Notes under the pieces: model-generated
Database searches by the model: none
Told to the model about the DNA's origin: nothing
Seen by the model: only the letters and a program-made list of their open reading frames with translations
Assembly: GCA_014529385.2 (NCBI GenBank)
Contig: CM043945.1
Span: forward strand, 153,885,741 to 153,949,740
Length of the DNA stretch: 64,000 bases
DNA from: Adiantum capillus-veneris
Taxonomy: Eukaryota > Streptophyta > Polypodiopsida > Polypodiales > Pteridaceae
Direction of reading: 5' to 3'
Position numbers and translations under genes: made by a program
In this document: positions 41,991 to 52,681 of the stretch, in pieces
Layout: the number at the start of each line of letters is the position of its first letter
Position numbering within the stretch: position 1 is the first letter of the stretch

Positions 41991-42409
41991 ACCTTTTTTT
42001 TGGGTATCTTCTTTAGATTCTCGTTAACACTGGATTTTGTGAAATCGTCGCCATATACACTTTGCCTTTTTTCTTGTGTTACAATTAGGTTTCCCCAATC
42101 TCTTTTTTTCTTTTTTTTTTGCAAAACTCACAATTGTGAGTGGATAGTATTAAGAACACCAGAAATATACACCAACCTCGAGCTCAGACAGAGCCTTCAG
42201 GGTCAAAGGATTACAAGTTCTCTGCTTGACAGAGAAACCACAACTACTCCTAGGCTTTACTTATTACAAGATGTCATCATGATATGTATTGTTCTAGCTC
42301 TCTCGTATGATTTCACAAAAGCTTGCCACAACCAGATCCCCCCTCAAACACCTGGCGGTTCCTTGCTTGCCAATTATGGTGAAAGAAGTAGTACCTGATT
42401 ATTTGTAGG

Positions 42410-43440
42410 CAGATAAGCAGAGCAGGACTTCCCTACCTGTTACTATCAAAGAACAAATCAGTCTTGAAGAACTTAATTTGCCATGTCCTTTGAATCCACC
42501 TGCATATTTTCCCAGCCACGCCACTGATTGCCTGGCATCCCATGAAAAGGTGGGCTAGGTCTTCACTAGCTATTCTGCACCCCGAGCACCGATCGGACCC
42601 GATCCTCTTTCTTGTATCTTTACGCCCGTCGGCAAAGCACCCCACGTCACTTTGCACAGAAATATCTTCATATGCTGAGGCCACCGTGGCTGCCAGATGT
42701 TCTCCATGACTCCCTCCCACCGTTTTTCTGTCCAGTGCCTCTTCCATAATTTGTTGAGGGGGCTAAACCAATTAGCCTCGTACATTAATGCATGGTAAAT
42801 GCCTTTAGAATGTGGTTTCTAAAAGAGGCTACTCCCGGGCCATCTCCAAGCGTCCCATTCAAAGTTGGATTCACAAATTGGCATCGCCCTTTCTCAAGCT
42901 CTTTCATCACCCTACAGACTAGTAAGATCTCAAAGCCATTCAGTTGAAATTGGATGGCTAAAGAGTCAGCAATTTTCCAACACTTCCTGTTGCCATTCCA
43001 GAATTTCTCTAATCATGCGAGCCCCTTATTATTTACATTTTTGGCCATTTCTATCCAAAAGGGGCTTTGCGTCGGCCCCAATATTCTAGAAAGCCACGGG
43101 GACCAGTGCAAAATGGAGTTCTTAACGTATCTGGTTGCTTCCCCCCTTTCCAAAACCTCAGCCGCTCTTTTGCACTTCCTCATTAGCTTCCCTGAGAGTC
43201 CACCAGATCTAAGATAAGAACACTTTGGCGCGAGAAGTTTGTCGTGCATCAAAACCCCCTTCCACTTTCCCCCTTTCGATCCCAGTTTTACTGCTTCAAG
43301 CATTTCCTTGGTCATGATAGCCCAATCTTCGTCCTTGTTAGCCAATGAGACCATAAATTTGGCACAAAGGGCCTCAGCATGGGATACAGGGTTAAGAATG
43401 CCGAGCCCTCCTTGAGGCTATCAGTCGAGAAACTACCTCC
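42410..43440 (-). pseudogene. LINE ORF2 C-terminus with zinc-binding motif
   Basis: After many stops (43,440-42,800) with recognisable scraps such as LMRKCKRAAEVLERG, the last ORF reads WQPRWPQHMKIFLCKVTWGA and LPTGVKIQERG (partly in an overlapping frame), then CSGCRIASEDLAHLFMGC. This is the zf-RVT pattern (W....p.k..ff.W....lpt...L..R....C..C....E...Hlf..C). It ends WQIKFFKTDLF near 42,440. It fits the same LINE as the RT upstream. Confidence 0.8.
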
Positions 43441-43448
43441 CATCTAGC

Positions 43449-44767
43449 CTAGTGCGATGGCCGGGAGGTTTTTGTGTTGTTCTTCCAAAGAAACCGTTTC
43501 ACTGGTTTTAAGAATTCTTTCGAGTTACACTTAGCCATCTTGAGCACGGGGCTGAGGAAAGCAATATACGGGATCATAAAACCATTAATTACTCTAATCC
43601 GGCTTTGGAAGGGGAGGAGAACAAAATCCCATCTTCTCATTTTTGAGCTTATTTTTTCAAGGACCCATTGAAATCTTTGCCTGTGGGTTACGTCCACCCC
43701 TATGGGAGCTCGAGGGTGTCTGAATACACTCCCTTTTGAGATAATCTCTCCTGTCCAGACTGCACGGTCAAAAGAGTCGTTCTCCAACAGGGAGATAAGC
43801 CTTGACTTCTCTATATTGCACTTGGATCCTGAGGCCACGGAAAATGTTTGCAAAATCTCCAGAGCTCTCCTGACAACTTGAGGGCATGCCTTCAAGAATA
43901 GGAGCAAATCATCTGCGAACATTTTGGCTAGTAGCTGGTCGTTGCACGGTAATGCCAGACCTTGAATCTCTCCCCGTGCAACACTGGCTTCGAGCATCGT
44001 AATGAGAGGATGGGACCTGATGGCGAAGAGCGAGGGAGCCAGGGGGAATCCTTGCTTTATAGAACTTTTAACCTCAAAAGAGCCCACAATTCTGTCATTA
44101 AACGGGAGCTCTAATTGGCTGCCAACGCGTAGTGTACGTATGAGGCGACAAAGGCGAGGCCCAAAGCCTAGATCTCCTATGACTTCATCTATATAGAACC
44201 ATTATATTCTATCATAGGCTTTGTCGAGGTCCAACTACAGCAAGATGCACTCTTGCTTGGAGAAGGATGCATACTCTATTCCTACCACTGCTGCCAAGAT
44301 ATTGTCATATATAGATCTCCCTTTAATGAATCCGTGTTGATGGGGAGAGACGATCCTACTCAGGAGGGGGGCAAGTCTGAGAGCTATCACCTTGGCAATA
44401 ATTTTGTATGCTATTGACATCAGCCTAATGGGACGCCAATGTTTAAGTTGAGAGCAGCAGATCTGTTTGGGGATGGGCTTGATAAGCCCTCTCTTAACAC
44501 TTGCATCCAATGACTATTCGAAAACAGCTTGATTGGCCATCCGTGTGACTGGGCCCTTGAGATCATCCCAAAATTCCTTGAAGAATTCAGTCGTCAGTCC
44601 ATCCCAACCAGGGGACTTTTCATTGCCAAAGAGGTTTTAGTGCCATTGAATATTCCTCCTCAGAGAAGGCCTTTTCCATGCGGTTGGCTTCCTCCTGGGG
44701 AACCTTCTTTTCAACACTCCCAAGTAACAACGCTCGGGCTTCTTCCACTTCTTGAGATTGGGTCTCT
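43449..44767 (-). pseudogene. LINE reverse transcriptase (ORF2 middle)
   Basis: Starting at the 5' truncation: EEANRMEKAFSEEEYSMALK, then (44,510-44,235) KHWRPIRLMSIAYKIIAKVI, HGFIKGRSIYDNILA (a strong RT block) and, in another frame, LDLDKAYDRI (the first catalytic Asp region). The 44,087-43,449 ORF has IKQGFPLAPSLFAI and the catalytic MFADDLLLFLKA (Asp pair at about residues 59-60), then KISSKMRRWDFVLLPFQSRI and KPVKRFLWKNN. Several frameshifts and stops separate these, so it is inactive although catalytic residues survive. Confidence 0.88.
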
Positions 44768-44952
44768 GGTTTCCCAATCTCAAAAAAATATACACTTTCA
44801 ACACATTTCAAGTACGTAAGTGAAGGGTGAGTTTAGAAAATAAAAAGACATATGAAGGTGGAAAGTCAAAAGAACTTTTGTGTCAATATAAAGGTATATT
44901 TGTGTTTCTCTTCTCCTTTATTTTTTCTTTCACGTTTTCTTTTCTTTAAAGT

Positions 44953-44955
<3 letters not shown>

Positions 44956-44988
<33 letters not shown>
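44956..44988. repeat. (CT)n microsatellite
   Basis: 33 bp of CT repeat; lies 175 bp outside the LINE. Confidence 0.93.
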
Positions 44989-44991
<3 letters not shown>

Positions 44992-44999
44992 CAGCTGAT

Positions 45000-45870
45000 A
45001 CTGTTGCAAATCTACTTTCTTTGTCATTGTCCGTAGCTGCATGCTATAAAAGAATGCATCGTTTTTGTTGTCAATGAGAAAATCTTTGAATTAGAAATAC
45101 AAATTATCTTTTTAAAGCCATCAGGAATACCTTTTAATTTTTGTGCATGACTAACCAATCAAAATTCTTCCCGTACAAGTCGCTTTATACTTTAGTGAGC
45201 TCACGTTCTACTTTCACGTATTGCTATTCTTTCTCCATGCTATAGTGGGACTACTTTCTTGTTATTTTATCACCTTATAATTGTTGATGTCGTTAATGTC
45301 TAGGGAGATTCAACTCTATTTGAAATCGGGGACTATGTTGTTATTGTTTTATCATCTTATAATTACTAATATCGTTAATATCTATTGAATATTTTAATTT
45401 GCAAAAGATTTTTTCATTTAAAAGCCTCATAAAAGTCCATTTCATTGAATTGTTTTATTAGTTTCAATGCTTACTAGACCTACCTCTTTTAACGAGAGCA
45501 TTAAAAAAAAAGCTTTAATTTTTCAATAGATCTCTTTAGTTTATTGTAATTTTTTGCTTACTTTTAATTTCAATATTATCCTCAAATTTGAACGTGAGTT
45601 TGTGGCTCTACTTTTGATTTTGAAGGTCTTACAAAATCTCCCATTTTCATTCTATACATAGTGGATAGGAATACAATATTTTTTCAAACTCTTTGCAATT
45701 TTTTTTGAAGGTTAGACTTTTCCTAGCTTTTTTTAAAAAGTGTAAAACTCGCTAGAAGGACATTGCAACCTTCTAATTTTAGAACTTATGCTAATGTGAG
45801 CCTTTCAGAAAGACCCTTAATAACACATATGACGTTTGTGATTTTATATGTATATTAGACAATACAATTT
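45000..45870. other. AT-rich, no gene; imperfect duplication near 45.26-45.43 kb
   Basis: TTATTTTATCACCTTATAAT...GTCGTTAATGTCTA and TTGTTTTATCATCTTATAAT...TCGTTAATATCTA repeat about 90 bp apart. No coding signal. Confidence 0.5.
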
Positions 45871-46260
45871 ATACTATACACAATGCAGCTTAAAATTTTC
45901 AAGGAAGGAGAGGACTTCCATGTGTCACTCCCTGGTTCACTTCAAGATAAACTTTGCAAAACATCTAATCTGAAATGCAAAAGTGAAGGGTAAGATTGTA
46001 AGAAATGACAGTCTTTGCAGAATGTAAAAAATGATCTATACTATACATAATGTAGTGTAAAATTTTCAAGGAAGAAGAGGGCCTCCATGTCTCACTCCCT
46101 GGTTCACTTCAAGAAAAACTTTGTAAAACATCTAATCTAAAATGCAATAGTGAAGGATAAGATTGTAAGAAATGACAGCCTTTGCAGAATGTCAAAAATG
46201 ACAAGCCTTTTCAAATGTAAGTCAAAAGACTTTCTATTCTACATAGAATAAATGTTCCAC
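45871..46260 (+). repeat. Left arm of a long inverted repeat, itself with a 167-bp tandem duplication
   Basis: Two copies (45,871-46,037 and 46,038-46,204) start ATACTATACA and share CACTCCCTGGTTCACTTCAAG and GTAAGATTGTAAGAAATGACAG. Reading on, AAGTCAAAAGACTTTCTATTC (46,210) leads to ATAGAATAAATGT. The right arm at 49,820-50,035 contains the same landmarks in reverse complement and in the same inward order. Confidence 0.75.
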
Positions 46261-46626
46261 TTCGATTGCATATAAAAAAAAAGGGATAATTTTAGTAGAA
46301 GTTTTGCTACTTAATGCGAACTAGTATGTGACTCGCGCGTTGCTGCGGCCAAAGAAACATCGCTTCTATTCTTGTAGGGATATCTTCTCTTCCAAGGGAA
46401 GCACTATCAATACTCTATTCCTACATGTATATTCTATTGCATTCCTAAAAGTAACGTATTACACAACCTCTTGAAGATTCTAAAAAAAATAAATATATGT
46501 AAGATTCTACAAAGCATTCTTTGATACCAAGCTTGGGAGCTTCTCATAGACATTGTTTTTCATAAGGTGCTAGCCCTTGTTCATAAAAACTTAGGAGTGC
46601 TCTGCTTCTATTGTGGTAGAACATGT

Positions 46627-46630
<4 letters not shown>
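46261..46630. other. No recognisable gene
   Basis: It includes ACTCGCGCGTTGCTGCGGCC (46,332-46,351), a GC-rich island in AT-rich DNA. No ORF. Confidence 0.4.

Positions 46631-46667
<37 letters not shown>
46631..46667. repeat. (GA)n microsatellite
   Basis: 37 bp, uninterrupted. Confidence 0.93.
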
Positions 46668-46669
<2 letters not shown>

Positions 46670-47689
46670 TCCTCTTTCTGGTGTATCTTGGTTTAGCAAT
46701 ACTACCAATGTTGATTATACAAATTAGGTAAGTTGGCATGGTGTGAAGAGATGAAATCCGTCTGAAATCAATGTAACAATAAATCTTTTTTTTTGAAAAT
46801 GGAGTGGATTCTAGGATTGGTTCTTGCAATAGGAACACAATTTAATTCAATGTCTCTACTCCACTCTCTTACTTACTTCTATCCTTGCGTCTTTTTTATG
46901 AGCAAAACATGGTAGAAGTGTACATCATAACTTCTTATATGGCAAGAAGACCATCTTTCCCTTGGTCTACCTATAGTTGACAAAAGTGCTACCAAGTCAA
47001 GAAGTACAAATAGGCCCCCAATGTACCATAAAAGCTTCAAGTTTCAAAGAGATGAGATGACGTTCTTTTAATATTACGAATGTGATTACATCTATGCTGC
47101 TCTCTAGATGCTTCTCTTGGATCTCTATCCATGTTCACAAGCATGGTAATGGTTTACGTCATCACCTAATCACAACAATACATAAGCAGCTTAGTATGAT
47201 AAGGTGCACAATATTGGTTCATGTACACTTTCACATCATTTGTATCTTAAATTGTGATAGAAATGAAAGCAAAGTAAGGTTGCTCAATTGTTTATTTTTG
47301 TAGGAGTTTTGGCCATTATGCTACACTGAAGGACATGGTGTAAAATTGAGGTTGACTAAAATCATGCATGCCATTGATCTCTATCTATCTTTATCCTCTA
47401 ATTACAAAACTATGTTCCTCTTTGAGAGAGCAGATTGTATTCAACCAGCTTGAGCCTATTTCCTTGCGTACAATCTATACTATACCAACCATTTGGCTTT
47501 AATTGTTGCTCTGTTAAATGTGTGATTGGACATTGAGGCAATGTAGGAAAGCCTCTTTTTGTGTACACATTAGTTTCCTTGAAAATTTGAGAATATTAGT
47601 ATCATACCCTACTTGAGTATACGCACACACGCACGTATATACATACTACATATATGTATAAAGATATGTACATACATATATACACACGT
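46668..47689. other. No recognisable gene
   Basis: About 1 kb of AT-rich sequence with short ORFs only. Confidence 0.5.
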
Positions 47690-47700
47690 GTGTGTGTGGC

Positions 47701-47749
<49 letters not shown>

Positions 47750-47976
47750 ATTGTGTATATATATGTATGTGTAAACATACATACATACATATACATATAT
47801 GTGTGTGTGTGTGTACATATATCTGTATTCTTATATCAAAGATTTGTCACATAGGTCTTGGAGCCTCTTGTTGTTGTTATAGTACAATAACTAAGGTATT
47901 CAAAACTTTTATGCTCCCTTCGTCCCCCCCCCTTCAAACCCTCTCTGTGTGTGTATGTGTGTGTGTGTGTGTGTGT

Positions 47977-48063
<87 letters not shown>

Positions 48064-48076
48064 ACACACACACGTG

Positions 48077-48126
<50 letters not shown>
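47690..48126. repeat. Microsatellite cluster: (GT)/(TA) mix and (GT)n-(CT)n-(CA)n
   Basis: 47,690-47,830 mixes GT, TA and TATG repeats. 47,945-48,126 is about 35 bp GT, 37 bp CT, then about 110 bp CA interrupted by GTGCGCGCG. All ORFs over it on both strands are dipeptide repeats and are not genes. Confidence 0.95.
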
Positions 48127-48135
<9 letters not shown>

Positions 48136-48314
48136 ATTAGATGGCTAGAAGTTTGCATGGAGCTCATGTGTGCATACACATATGATTTGTCAAAGTGGTA
48201 TAGTAGTTGAAAAATTGGCACTGCAGTTGAAGTGATGACCAAAGTCAATGCATGAAAAGGATGAGCAAACTCTTTTTTCTCAATCTCTGTAAAGAAAAGT
48301 ATAGATGGCTATGA

Positions 48315-48485
48315 TCTCTCTCTCTCTCTCTCTCTCTAAGGTCTTGAACTTGAGACCCCATCTAGTAGATCTTTGAGATCTGATTGGATCGCTCGTACAA
48401 CCTTTTAAATTCTTCTTTTTTCAAGACGTGAGAGAGAGAGAGAGAGATCTCAAAGATCTATTTGATGGTCTCAAGTTCAAGACTT

Positions 48486-48531
<46 letters not shown>
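48315..48531. repeat. Inverted repeat with (CT)n and (GA)n at its two ends
   Basis: (CT)n at 48,315-48,337 is followed by AAGGTCTTGAACTTGAGACC and AGATCTTTGAGATCT. About 60 bp on come AGATCTCAAAGATCT, GGTCTCAAGTTCAAGAC and (AG)n at 48,487-48,531, the reverse complement in mirrored order. The whole forms a stem of over 50 bp per arm including the microsatellites. Confidence 0.85.
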
Positions 48532-48532
<1 letters not shown>

Positions 48533-48635
48533 AGAAGATGAAACAAAATAAACTTTATTCTCATCCAAGTTGCCATATATATCTTCTGGAATTGTTCGTA
48601 TGGGATTAAATTTTTTATTATTGTTCTTCTTCTTC

Positions 48636-48642
48636 TTCTTCT

Positions 48643-48689
<47 letters not shown>

Positions 48690-48724
48690 CCCCCCCTCTC
48701 TCTCTCCGTCTCTCTTTCTCTCTC
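48636..48724. repeat. (CTT)n-(CT)n-C9-(CT)n tract
   Basis: About 90 bp of pyrimidine on the + strand. Confidence 0.93.
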
Positions 48725-48856
48725 TTCCTTTCCATAGATATTCAAGTGTTTAACGTCTTTTTAGATTTTTCTTACACCCTTAAACATTTTATTCTCTCTT
48801 TTTCTTTTCTCCCTTTTGCTAGCCGCGTCATACGTTCGACGCTAAAACATTTTTCT

Positions 48857-48892
48857 GTGTGTGTGTGTGTGTGTGCGCGCACGTGTGTGGGG
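48857..48892. repeat. (GT)n(GC)n microsatellite
   Basis: Ends TGTGCGCGCACGTGTGTGG, a short palindromic alternating purine-pyrimidine stretch. Confidence 0.85.
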
Positions 48893-49179
48893 TTGAGTTT
48901 TGATAAGTACCTTTGCCTATCAAAAATTTAGAAAATTTATTGATTTTTAAGCATTTCCAAGGTGTAACTCTTAAAAACAAAAAGAACAAAATATCAAAGA
49001 ACTGGTAAAAGATATGTTAACTAGGCAATCTCTCTCCCTATTTGGGGTCCGAATGTGAGGGTAGATTTTTGTTGGGCATTTTATTTATTTTCTATGGTTG
49101 AAAAATGTTAGCTACCCTTTTGAAAATATACTATTACTCTAAGAAAACCATATTATCTTGGAAATTTGACTTAGTGTGT

Positions 49180-49385
49180 CACTAAATATAAATTTTGTAT
49201 ATCATGTGCGTTCAAGGACTAATTTTAAACTCCTTATCTGTGAAGTTTTTACAAATAATTCAGTCTGTAAAAAAAAATCCAATTAAATTTTATAGACCTT
49301 TTTGTACGTGAAAATGTGAGAAAAAAAATAAACCCTTCTGTTGATACTCACGTGATAGTCGCATAAATATTAAGTGACTCCTCGA
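49180..49385 (+). repeat. Dispersed repeat, copy 3
   Basis: CGTGCGTTCAAG, CTCCTTATCTGTGAAG, and CCCTTCTGTTGATACTCACG then TGATAG and TTAAGTGAC follow the 2,080-2,325 copy motif by motif. It lacks the CTCGGGGGGTT start. Confidence 0.6.
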
Positions 49386-49433
49386 GAAATTTGAAGGGTG
49401 TCCTTGGTGAGATGGACCCTATGAGCTTGAAAG

Positions 49434-49435
<2 letters not shown>

Positions 49436-49478
<43 letters not shown>

Positions 49479-49513
49479 GTACACGTGCACATACACGCAC
49501 ACACATGCAATGC

Positions 49514-49549
<36 letters not shown>
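49436..49549. repeat. Two (CT)n microsatellites separated by about 40 bp
   Basis: 49,436-49,477 and 49,516-49,549, with ACGTGCACATACACGCACAC between them. Confidence 0.93.
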
Positions 49550-49550
<1 letters not shown>

Positions 49551-49819
49551 GGTCAATAACATGGATAACTACTCCTTCATTTGCATGTATTTTCTCAAAG
49601 TGAAACTACCTCAAGTCGACACCACACGAGTTGTTTCTTTGTTTTTTCAATCTCTTTAAAGAAATAAAAACTTTTCTTATAAAATATATCAATATTAGTT
49701 TTGAAAAAATACTATTGAAAAGAAGAATCCAAATATATCTTCAAAAAGTAAATTCTCATCATTAAATAATAAAATTTCCACTAAATTTATCTCTTTTTTG
49801 TTATGTGCATTTAAACCAA

Positions 49820-50035
49820 TACATTTATTCTATGTAGAGGAGAAAGTCTTTGACTTTATATAACTAAAGCACTTTATACTATTAAAGAAAAAGAAATTCT
49901 TTTGAGTTTACATTATGACAAAATCTGAAAAGGTATTTGTTGTTTCTTACAATCTTACTCTCCCTTTTGCATTTTAGAGAGGTTTTCTCTTAAGTGAAAG
50001 TGTGAGTGACACATGGAGAGGAAATCCACACATGA
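49820..50035 (-). repeat. Right arm of the long inverted repeat
   Basis: Its reverse complement has CTCCATGTGTCACTCACACT, AAAATGCAAAAGGGAGAGTA then AGATTGTAAGAAA, CCTTTTCAGA, and AAGTCAAAGACTTTCTC then TCTACATAGAATAAATGT. These match the left arm (45,871-46,260) in order. It has one copy of the unit that is duplicated in the left arm. Confidence 0.75.
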
Positions 50036-50605
50036 AGCAAAAAGACTGAGCATGTCATTTTTCCGATGCGAAAGTAAAGAGAATTGTAACACAAATTGTT
50101 TTTTTTATTAAGCCTTGCCATACTATCAAGTGCAAACAGTCCAACAAAATGGTCAATCCGTAGAGGATTGAAAACTCGAGCACATGAAGGTGATTACTGC
50201 TACAATATAAGTTTTTATTTGATTATATAGCATAATCTATCAAAACTCTAGGCATCCCTCCTCCAATGGCAATTGAAAGGAATCCAAAAAATGGCCAATC
50301 TAAATTTGACCATAAACCTTAGCTTGTAAACTTGATGCTGTGCTGAAACTCTACCCCACCCAATCCTTAGAACAACTCCACTTTTGTTAGTGTATCCTAA
50401 TGCATGAACTCATGAGCTATAAAGTTCAACCCAAGGACACAAAATAACACAAGTTCATGTGCTTGCAAGGCACACATGTGAGGCATCGATTGTCATTTTT
50501 GGGAAATCCTCACAAGTACATCAAGGAAAGTTTTCAATGGTCATAGCATTTGTCACCACCTTTTAAAAAGATCCGCTACTGCTAACAATAAAAACATGAG
50601 ACACA

Positions 50606-51154
50606 TTAGGCACCAAAATAACCTCTTTCACTAGTTTTGCATGCATGCTTCGACCCAATGATCCTTCCATTGAAGTCTTTCGTTAATTTTGAAATCCATC
50701 TAGCATGATTTCCGTCTTTGAATTTAGCACGGAAAGAGCTAGGTTGTGCTCCACATTGCCAGTAGTTGCTCATCTGTGCTGTCAAAGTATTGCCTTGTAG
50801 CACAAATCCATTTTTTTTCAACATCTTAACCTCCCATGAAAGTAGGCAGGTTCCCTCTTCGACAACATACATCCTTGGGTTTGGCCCAGGGGGTCCAATA
50901 ATAATCTCATCAATATTTAAATCATGAGTGTTAATATTGTTGTAAAACCATATGAACCCCTCCATAATTTCTCTTGGTTTGACACCCACAGCTAGATACT
51001 TTCTCCTTCCCCAAAAACACGGTGCAAAAACACCATTTTGCATATTATCTGAAATGTTGTATATGAAAATACCACAATGTACTTTCTCTCTAGAAAGAAC
51101 GCCAAAACACGTCATTTTTCTACCAAACTTTGTGCGTCTAATTACCCAAACCAT
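50606..51154 (-). CDS. Unassigned ORF, 182 aa
   Basis: The best start is the ATG at 51,154 (MVWVIRRTKFGRK); the frame is open a little further upstream to a TAG, so an upstream exon is possible. The product has a balanced composition unlike the low-complexity ORFs around it, with Cys at several places and many aromatic residues: EGFIWFYNNINTHDL, IIIGPPGPNPRMYVV, SNYWQCGAQPSSFRAKFKDG and RIIGSKHACKTSERG. There is no signal peptide or membrane span. I recognise no family. It could be an exon of a host gene or an accessory ORF of a mobile element. Codon-length ORFs of this quality are rare in this window outside transposons. Confidence 0.45.
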   Translation of the reverse strand: MVWVIRRTKFGRKMTCFGVLSREKVHCGIFIYNISDNMQNGVFAPCFWGRRKYLAVGVKPREIMEGFIWFYNNINTHDLNIDEIIIGPPGPNPRMYVVEEGTCLLSWEVKMLKKNGFVLQGNTLTAQMSNYWQCGAQPSSFRAKFKDGNHARWISKLTKDFNGRIIGSKHACKTSERGYFGA

Positions 51155-51272
51155 TCGAGGCACCTTCTTCTCTGGCTAGGGACTTGGAGAGGCAGAAGCA
51201 TTGTGCTTGCTATGGGGTACAATTTAAACAAGTGTAGTGACAATAAAAACTTTGTTCTATGGCAGCAAAAAC

Positions 51273-51575
51273 TTTGGCAATTGGCACTTCTATTTAAAGA
51301 GCCCATAGTTCTTGCCACTCTTGAAGAACTGAATTTCTGGCTTACAGATTCCAAGATGAGCAGCTCATGTCTCCATGCCGACTACATCGGCCATGCTTGT
51401 ACGTACGAGAAGAACGAAACAAAGCCTTTGGCAATTGGCACTTTTATTTAATGGGCCCACATATCTTGCCACTATTGGAGAATTAAACTTGTGGCTTACC
51501 GCTCCCAAGATGAGCATCTCCTGTCGTCATGCTAGCTAAAGACGTCACGGTTGTACATACGCTAGGCATGTACAT
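51273..51575. repeat. Two-copy 154-bp tandem duplication
   Basis: Copies start at 51,273 and 51,427 (TTTGGCAATTGGCACTT) and share TCTTGCCACT, TTGGAGAA/TTGAAGAA and CCAAGATGAGCA. Differences are more numerous than in the other duplications, so it is older. Confidence 0.85.
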
Positions 51576-51899
51576 GAGAAGACATGCATGAAAATTCCAT
51601 GTTTTATCTTAAACATGCAAGGTAATGAAATAAATCAAATATTATTTAAAATTTCTTTTTGTGTGTGTGCGTGTGTGGATGCACTCTCTCTATCTCCCAC
51701 ACGAACGAAGATCACTAGACTCATACATCAAGATCTAATTTAGCTAGATACGTGGAGCACTTGGATACAACATGCACAAGAGTTGGGCACAAAGACGTCT
51801 TTTCATAGAGAACATCTTCTCCAACTAAAAAAGGATGAATATGTGATCAGACTGGACTAGTTATGGACACTCATTTATCCTATGGGATATGATGGGCTA

Positions 51900-52250
51900 T
51901 TGGTCCGGTGTGTACATCATTGCATCAATTAGAGATTGAGACAAGCAGATTTAGGAGAGTAACAACAGAGGCCAGAACTTGCCGGTTGTTTCATATAGAC
52001 CTACAGACAGAGTTACATCACATTTGTCATTGTCTAGTCTACTATGAAATACGAGGCCAATTTCATTGTCTATTCAGAGAGTGCTTTGGACCGTTGGCTA
52101 GAGTCATGAGATATTAGGATCAGAGATGCCTCGGGTTGTTTTGGGTAGAGCTACATAGGCACAAGAGAGTTTCTTGAGGAGATTAGATATTGAGAGACAT
52201 TCATAGAGGCCGATAATTGACTGCTTTAGAGCAAGGACTCGGCAATCAGA
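51900..52250 (+). pseudogene. Fragment of a non-LTR retrotransposon 3' end (zinc-binding region)
   Basis: The + strand reads LEIETSRFRRVTTEARTCRL, then FHIDLQTELHHICHCLVYYE and FHCLFRECFGPLARVMRY, and past a stop DQRCLGLFW. This follows the pattern of LINE C-termini (R.E..R......eR.C..C....ve.E.H.ff.Cp.Y...R..f..lf), with the second Cys lost. The copia element inserted about 150 bp downstream. Short and decayed; assignment is by pattern only. Confidence 0.45.
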
Positions 52251-52290
52251 TAAGCAAGCTTCATAGAAAACTTCAAAGGCTATCTATACC

Positions 52291-52361
52291 AAAGATATGG
52301 GTGTAGACAGAGCTCTGTTTACACCCATATCTATATCAAAGATATGGGTGTAGACAGAGCT
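52291..52361. repeat. Direct/inverted repeat cluster beside the copia element
   Basis: AAAGATATGGGTGTAGACAG then AGCT occurs at 52,291 and 52,338, and its partial inverse TTTACACCCATATCTATA lies between them (52,318-52,335). The three can form alternative hairpins. Confidence 0.8.
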
Positions 52362-52400
52362 AATGACCTCATGAGAGCTAGATGCCGAGGGCGACCACAT

Positions 52401-52592
52401 TGAAGGAGTACGAGCGGAAGTGCGACGCGAGAGAGAGTGCGAGAAGAAGAGCACGACGATATGGTGAACTCGCTCTACTGTAATGTGTAGAGCATAGTGA
52501 GTTCTTATTAGGTTTTTACAAAAGAATATGTGTACATACCTGGGGGCCCGCCCACTTACCTGGACGACCACATTGGGCTTTATACCCCAACA
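52401..52592 (-). repeat. 3' LTR of the copia element
   Basis: 192 bp; on the - strand it starts TGTTGGGGTATAAAG, which includes a TATA box close to the LTR start, and ends CTCCTTCA. Confidence 0.96.
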
Positions 52593-52681
52593 ACCTCCCA
52601 CTTAAAGTCCGATGTGGTACTTTAAGTGTGAGAGAAGCTACTATACAAGCTAATATACAAGAGATGTAGAGAAGTGATGTA

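Larger units (their letters stand above)
42088..44781 (-). mobile_element. 5'-truncated LINE with poly(A) and target-site duplication
   Basis: On the + strand the left edge has GGTTTCCCCAATCTC (42,088-42,102) and the right edge GGTTTCCCAATCTC (44,768-44,781), a 14-of-15 target duplication. Just inside the left copy the element ends in an A-rich run on its own strand (T run, 42,103-42,122). The body (42,103-44,767) encodes the linker before RT, RT, and the zinc-binding C-terminus of an L1-like ORF2. ORF1, endonuclease and 5' UTR are missing, as is usual for incomplete target-primed insertion. The 3' UTR is about 300 bp. Confidence 0.88.
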
